From Deltaproteobacteria bacterium (GTDB lineage: Bacteria > Desulfobacterota > Deferrimicrobia > Deferrimicrobiales > Deferrimicrobiaceae): a stretch of 46,539 nucleotides of DNA. Location: positions 1,577,193-1,623,731 of the forward strand of contig CP070783.1 of the NCBI GenBank assembly GCA_020346465.1, given 5' to 3'. The position numbers and the translations under genes are program-made. The notes beneath the pieces were generated by a model that saw nothing but the letters and a program-made list of their open reading frames with translations, made no database searches and was not told the DNA's origin. Within the stretch, counting starts at the first letter, position 1. The number at the start of each line of letters is the position of its first letter. Below are positions 43,078 through 46,539 of this stretch, piece by piece.

Positions 43078-43581
43078 ATGAAGCGAATGATCGTTGCATG
43101 CGTAGTTGTAGTGAGCCTCGGGTTCGCCACCGGGGCGCTGGGGAACGGTGGCAAGAAACACGGCAAGCATGAAGTTGCTCCCGCCGGCGGGCACGCAGAG
43201 CATTTCGGGGCCCCCGGCGATCCCGGCAACGTCACCCGAACCATCGATGTGGAAATGAACGACGAAATGCGCTTCCGGCCCGACAGGATCAGCGTGAAAC
43301 GCGGAGAGACGATCCGGTTCGTCGTCCGAAACACCGGGAACCTGAAGCACGAAATGGTGCTCGGCACGATCGATGAACTGAAGGGACATGCCGAGATGAT
43401 GCGGAAGTCCCCGGAGATGGAACACGCCGATCCCAACCAGGTCAGCGTGGAGCCCGGCAAGACCGGCGAACTGATCTGGCAATTCACCAGGGACGGGACG
43501 TTCGATTTTGCCTGCCTCGAGCCCGGCCATTTCGAGGCGGGGATGGTCGGCAGGATCCTGGTCGGTCACGAAAGAGAATAA
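43078..43581 (+). CDS. Exported cupredoxin
   Basis: A 167-residue periplasmic blue-copper-type protein. A signal peptide (MKRMIVACVVVVSLGFATGA) is followed by a His-rich stretch (GGKKHGKHEVAPAGGHAEHF) and the cupredoxin domain from about residue 55. Type 1 ligands are visible: His in GNLKHEMVLG, then Cys, His and Met in FACLEPGHFEAGM. VSVEPGKTGELIWQF is the typical preceding strand. GGAAGGAT lies before ATG 43078. It may carry electrons or copper in the same pathway as the ATPase, 141 bases upstream. Confidence 0.9.
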   Translation: MKRMIVACVVVVSLGFATGALGNGGKKHGKHEVAPAGGHAEHFGAPGDPGNVTRTIDVEMNDEMRFRPDRISVKRGETIRFVVRNTGNLKHEMVLGTIDELKGHAEMMRKSPEMEHADPNQVSVEPGKTGELIWQFTRDGTFDFACLEPGHFEAGMVGRILVGHERE

Positions 43582-43596
43582 ACACCGTCCCGGTGT
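43582..43596 (+). repeat. Hairpin immediately after the cupredoxin stop codon
   Basis: ACACCG (43582-43587) pairs perfectly with CGGTGT (43591-43596) over a 3-base loop; no T-run. It may protect the 3' end or assist the terminator that follows. Confidence 0.45.
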
Positions 43597-43606
43597 AATG
43601 CCGTGC

Positions 43607-43644
43607 AAGCAGGCGGAGCAAGCGGTCTTCGGCTGCCTGCTTTT
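43607..43644 (+). terminator. Intrinsic terminator of the copper operon
   Basis: AAGCAGGC (43607-43614) pairs with GCCTGCTT (43635-43642), with additional pairing inside the arm, and the sequence runs into TTTT. It lies between the cupredoxin gene and the convergent multicopper oxidase gene. Confidence 0.6.
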
Positions 43645-43732
43645 GAGAGCTCCCTCATTGCTCCCGGCAATCGGCTGTATGCCCGCGTATCCCCCATGTG
43701 GCGTACCGCTCCGGTTCCCTGGGGACCGACTG

Positions 43733-45589
43733 CTATGGCACTACGTCAAACCGCGCCATCATGGCATTGTCTTCGTGCTCGAGCACGTGGCAGTGCAAGA
43801 CGTACCTCCCCGCATAATCGGCGAAGCGCATGATGATCCGGACGCTGCCCATGGCCGGCACATTCACCGTGTCCTTCCAGCCGGCATGGGTCGGCGGGGG
43901 AGGGGTACCATTGATGTCCAGGATCTGGAACATGGTCTGGTGCAGGTGCGCTGGATGATCCATCATGGACATGTTCCGGAATTCCCAGATCTCCACCGTG
44001 CCCAGCTTCGGGTTGGCATCCACCCTGTCGGGATCGAAGGGTTTCCCGTTGATAACCCAGGGACTGCCTCCCATCATGCCCATCATGCCGCCCGAGAACG
44101 TGAAGCCGCGTGTCAGGACAGCCTGGCTTGTGCTCAGCTTCTCGAGCGGGCGAAAACTGGGGGGTATTTGACTGGTGTCCGTCTCCACCCTGTCCACGTC
44201 GAAGCGAATAATGTTCGCCGTACTTCCCGACCCCAGGGAGTTTTGCAGAACTACGGAGCCGCCCACGGGGAGTGACGAAAAATCCACCACGATATCCGCG
44301 CGCTCGGCCGGGGCCAGTACAAGGGAGTTCACCTTGACCGGCGCGGGCAGGAGACCTCCCTCCATGCCGAGCACATGGAAGGGCTGGCCGTTGCTCAAGG
44401 CGATCTGGTACTTGCGCGCATTGGAGCCGTTCAGCACACGGAATCGGTACTTATGCGCGGCGACCTGGAAATAGGGTTGGATGGTGCCGTTGACGAGTAT
44501 GGTGTTGCCCGTCTCACCAAACCGGTTGCCGGTGTACACAAGCTCGCCGTTCGTATCGAAATTGCGGTCCTGAATGACCAGCGGTATCTCGTAGGCGCCG
44601 CTCGGCAGCCCCAGGCTGTCCTCGTAGTCGTCCGTCAGGATGTAAAACCCCGCCATCCCGAACCATACATGAGGTCCGGTAAAGTCCATCAGGTGGTCGT
44701 GGTACCAAAGGGTGGCCGGCAGCTGGTTGTTCGGATAGGTATAGCTGCGGTTCGCGCCCGGGGGCACCGTGTCCGTCGGGAAGCCGTCCTCGGAAGAGGG
44801 CACGTGTCCGCCGTGCAGGTGAATGGCGATATCGCCGGGCGCGTCGCCGAGGGTGGTAACCGGAAGATTGTTGGAGTGGCTCATGACGACCTGACGTCCC
44901 ACGCGCGCCCGGATGGTAGGGCCGGGTGTGAGTCCGTTGAAACCCATGATGCGGGTCAACATGCCGGGGATGATCTCGACATCCGCCTCGCGAAGGGCAA
45001 GGTCATAGAAATCCGTCGTGCTCGTCGTTGAGGTCGGATTCAATACGGGCGGGATGTTGAGAGCCTGTGTGAACGGTTTTCCGCCTGCTCCGAAAAGGAA
45101 CAGGGGAATCGACGGGTTCTCTCCCCCTGCCAGCACGCCGGGACACCCCATGGGGGTGTTTGCAGGGGCAGCTTTGCCCCGGGTGAAGTCCGGATTCACC
45201 AAACCGAGGTCGATGGTCTGGCCGTCCGCACCGCTGGTGATTTGGAAAACGTTGGTCGTTCCCACATAGACGGGGAATACAACCGCGGCATTTCCCGCTG
45301 CCACGTTATCCATCAGAAAAAACATGTAACTCTTTTCCGTTGGCAACATCATGCGGAAAGTCGCCAGTCCTGTCGCGGACGTTGATCGCCCCGCCTCGAG
45401 ATTTGTATCGTTGTCTACCGCGACGAAGATGGTCCCCTGCACCGAGCCCTGGATCGTGGCGGTCCCGAATGCACCGGAGGAACTTCCCCCGCTTGTGCCC
45501 CCACCTCCGCATGCCGCAAGTGCGATGGAGAGTGTCAAGGCGAACAACAGGTACAGCATCTTCCGATAAGTTCCCGCTGGTGTTCTCAT
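43733..45589 (-). CDS. Multicopper oxidase lipoprotein with extra N-terminal domain
   Basis: A 618-residue protein. The lipobox region LSIALAACGGGG anchors it. A Ser/Gly linker and about 120 residues with no recognised oxidase motif (TIQGSVQGTIFVAVDNDT...) precede the three-cupredoxin oxidase. Copper motifs are complete: HLHGGH, WYHDH, HPAHLHQTMF and HCHVLEHEDNAMM (H-C-H-x3-H-x4-M, so an axial Met for the type 1 site). A Met-rich GGMMGMMGG loop resembles that of cuprous oxidases. AAGGGAAGG precedes ATG 45589. It would oxidise Cu(I) or another metal/phenolic substrate outside the inner membrane, with O2. The DUF5666 gene lies just upstream on the same strand. Confidence 0.92.
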   Translation of the reverse strand: MRTPAGTYRKMLYLLFALTLSIALAACGGGGTSGGSSSGAFGTATIQGSVQGTIFVAVDNDTNLEAGRSTSATGLATFRMMLPTEKSYMFFLMDNVAAGNAAVVFPVYVGTTNVFQITSGADGQTIDLGLVNPDFTRGKAAPANTPMGCPGVLAGGENPSIPLFLFGAGGKPFTQALNIPPVLNPTSTTSTTDFYDLALREADVEIIPGMLTRIMGFNGLTPGPTIRARVGRQVVMSHSNNLPVTTLGDAPGDIAIHLHGGHVPSSEDGFPTDTVPPGANRSYTYPNNQLPATLWYHDHLMDFTGPHVWFGMAGFYILTDDYEDSLGLPSGAYEIPLVIQDRNFDTNGELVYTGNRFGETGNTILVNGTIQPYFQVAAHKYRFRVLNGSNARKYQIALSNGQPFHVLGMEGGLLPAPVKVNSLVLAPAERADIVVDFSSLPVGGSVVLQNSLGSGSTANIIRFDVDRVETDTSQIPPSFRPLEKLSTSQAVLTRGFTFSGGMMGMMGGSPWVINGKPFDPDRVDANPKLGTVEIWEFRNMSMMDHPAHLHQTMFQILDINGTPPPPTHAGWKDTVNVPAMGSVRIIMRFADYAGRYVLHCHVLEHEDNAMMARFDVVP

Positions 45590-45650
45590 GCTTTCCTTCC
45601 CTTATTCACTTTGTGTTTGTTTCTGAACTGCGCTCGAAGGCCCGCGTCGC

Positions 45651-46539
45651 CTACCGGAAAATGATTTTGGCGGCGGAGAGAACTCCGCTGTTCTCCGTGC
45701 CCTGGATCTGCAATCTCACATCGGGTTGAAGATTTGTTTGCGATGCCGTGCCTCCGACATATTGCGTGGCGTCGTCCGTCTGCACCCGTTTCCCCTCCAC
45801 GGCGAAGGAGAGGGTGTTTCCGGAACCGCTCGGGGAAGCGGTGACCAATCCTTCGAGGTCGGCCATGGCATTCTCCGGAAAGACGGTCCGTGGGGTAAGT
45901 TTATTGATCCGGGTAGCGGTGATCCCTCCGGATACCGGCGGCGGATCGTTGGTGACGACCTGGACGTACATCCCGTCGGTCAGCCCCGCACCCACTGCCG
46001 GGGAAAACGAAACCCCCACGGTTGTCCCGGTCCCGCCGGGCAGCGGACCTAGCCGGAAACCGGAGGAAGACAGGCTCGAAATGTATCCCTTGACCTCGAA
46101 CTCGCTGGCAGTACACATCATCATCATGGAGCAGGGGACCATGGCGATGTAGGACGCGCGAATCCGGCCGGCGGAATCCACGTACCCGCTGACACTCACC
46201 ACGTCATCCTGGTGGAGAGAGTCGAATACCGCTGCGTTGTCCACAACAACGGTTTGTCCCAGGATCGTGAGGGTATTCTCCGCACCGAGATTCTTCGAGG
46301 AGATGGGCCCCTCGAGATTATCCCGGTACTCGATCGCCTGCGCGTTGTTATCGTTCGGTCCGTGGCGGATGGTCACGACCATCCCGACGCGAAGCAGGTC
46401 GTGGGCCATCATGGAGGTATTGTCATCTCCATTGAACATCTTCATCGTGACGAAGTTCGGCGAGACCTCGTCGTCGGTCAGGTAATGCATCCCGTTCACC
46501 ACGACGCTGCCGAACCCGGTGATGGAACCTGTACTGATC
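45651..46539 (-). CDS. DUF5666-type exported protein, N-terminus cut by the window end
   Basis: At least 295 residues of beta-rich repeats; the frame is open to the window edge. TGSITGFGSVVVNGMHYLTDD at the visible start and repeated units such as GQTVVVDNAAVFDSLHQDDVVSVSGYVDSAGRIRASYI and GYISSLSSSGFRLG are the pattern of DUF5666 proteins (small OB-like barrels in series). The product would be periplasmic or surface-located. It ends 61 bases before the multicopper oxidase lipoprotein gene, so both are probably one operon. Function unknown; a scaffold or metal-binding accessory role would be a guess. Confidence 0.75.
   Translation of the reverse strand, partial: ISTGSITGFGSVVVNGMHYLTDDEVSPNFVTMKMFNGDDNTSMMAHDLLRVGMVVTIRHGPNDNNAQAIEYRDNLEGPISSKNLGAENTLTILGQTVVVDNAAVFDSLHQDDVVSVSGYVDSAGRIRASYIAMVPCSMMMMCTASEFEVKGYISSLSSSGFRLGPLPGGTGTTVGVSFSPAVGAGLTDGMYVQVVTNDPPPVSGGITATRINKLTPRTVFPENAMADLEGLVTASPSGSGNTLSFAVEGKRVQTDDATQYVGGTASQTNLQPDVRLQIQGTENSGVLSAAKIIFR

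Overview
The window is 46.5 kb of high-GC DNA that is almost fully coding, with short spacers and many ATGA/GTGA overlaps. It comes from a Gram-negative bacterium: there is an outer-membrane barrel protein ending in Phe, periplasmic binding proteins and lipoproteins. Two sigma-54-dependent two-component systems, a cytidylate-kinase-like/BON protein, a CcoG/NapH-type membrane ferredoxin and abundant metal transport suggest an environmental, probably anaerobic or facultative, delta-proteobacterial-type lineage (Desulfobacterota or Desulfuromonadota in the broad sense). This placement is inference from gene content; there is no rRNA or tRNA in the window to test it.

Layout. 1-7.8 kb (+): a complete tripartite tricarboxylate-type transporter (TctC, TctB, TctA) closed by a good terminator, then an NAD-dependent epimerase, a TerC-family protein, a cytidylate-kinase-like/BON protein and an ArsB/SLC13-type permease. 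7.9-12.4 kb: a small ORF, an EamA exporter (-), a small CopD/DUF4149-like membrane protein (+) behind an FNR-like box, a monofunctional transglycosylase (+), and an Rrf2 regulator followed by a cystathionine-gamma-synthase-family enzyme (-). 12.5-17.6 kb: a membrane ferredoxin (-), a PRC/MgtE_N/CBS protein (+) facing an atypical Nramp transporter (-), and a tiny conserved-looking protein (+).

16.6-23.4 kb (-) is a regulatory unit. Threonine ammonia-lyase, a sensor kinase and a sigma-54 response regulator overlap one another. Just downstream lies a textbook -24/-12 promoter with two candidate upstream activator sites. It points into four genes: two small exported proteins, an outer-membrane protein and a cation diffusion facilitator. 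The arrangement resembles ZraSR-type metal or envelope-stress control. A 296-bp gap at 23.4-23.7 kb holds a candidate structured RNA of about 155 nt with 6S-like architecture and its own -10 element.

23.7-32.1 kb: a glucose/sorbosone dehydrogenase with a split FN3 domain (-), then a six-gene operon (+): sigma-54 response regulator, kinase, cluster-9 metal-binding lipoprotein, ATPase, and two permeases that both end in a winged-helix-like tail. 32.1-38.9 kb: a MerA-like flavoprotein (-), an ECF sigma factor with its zinc-finger anti-sigma factor (-), and, divergently, a DUF547 protein, a sodium/solute symporter, a SPASM-like radical SAM enzyme and a metallophosphoesterase (+). 38.9-46.5 kb: a TVP38/DedA protein (-), then a copper island with two small metal-binding-type proteins, a copper P-type ATPase and a cupredoxin (+), and a convergent multicopper-oxidase lipoprotein behind a truncated DUF5666 gene (-). 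This last part is visibly less GC-rich than the rest.

Metal handling dominates: Mg/Mn, CDF-type, cluster-9, copper. The main discoveries to test are the candidate RNA, the sigma-54 module with its UAS pair, and the Nramp-like/MgtE-sensor pair.
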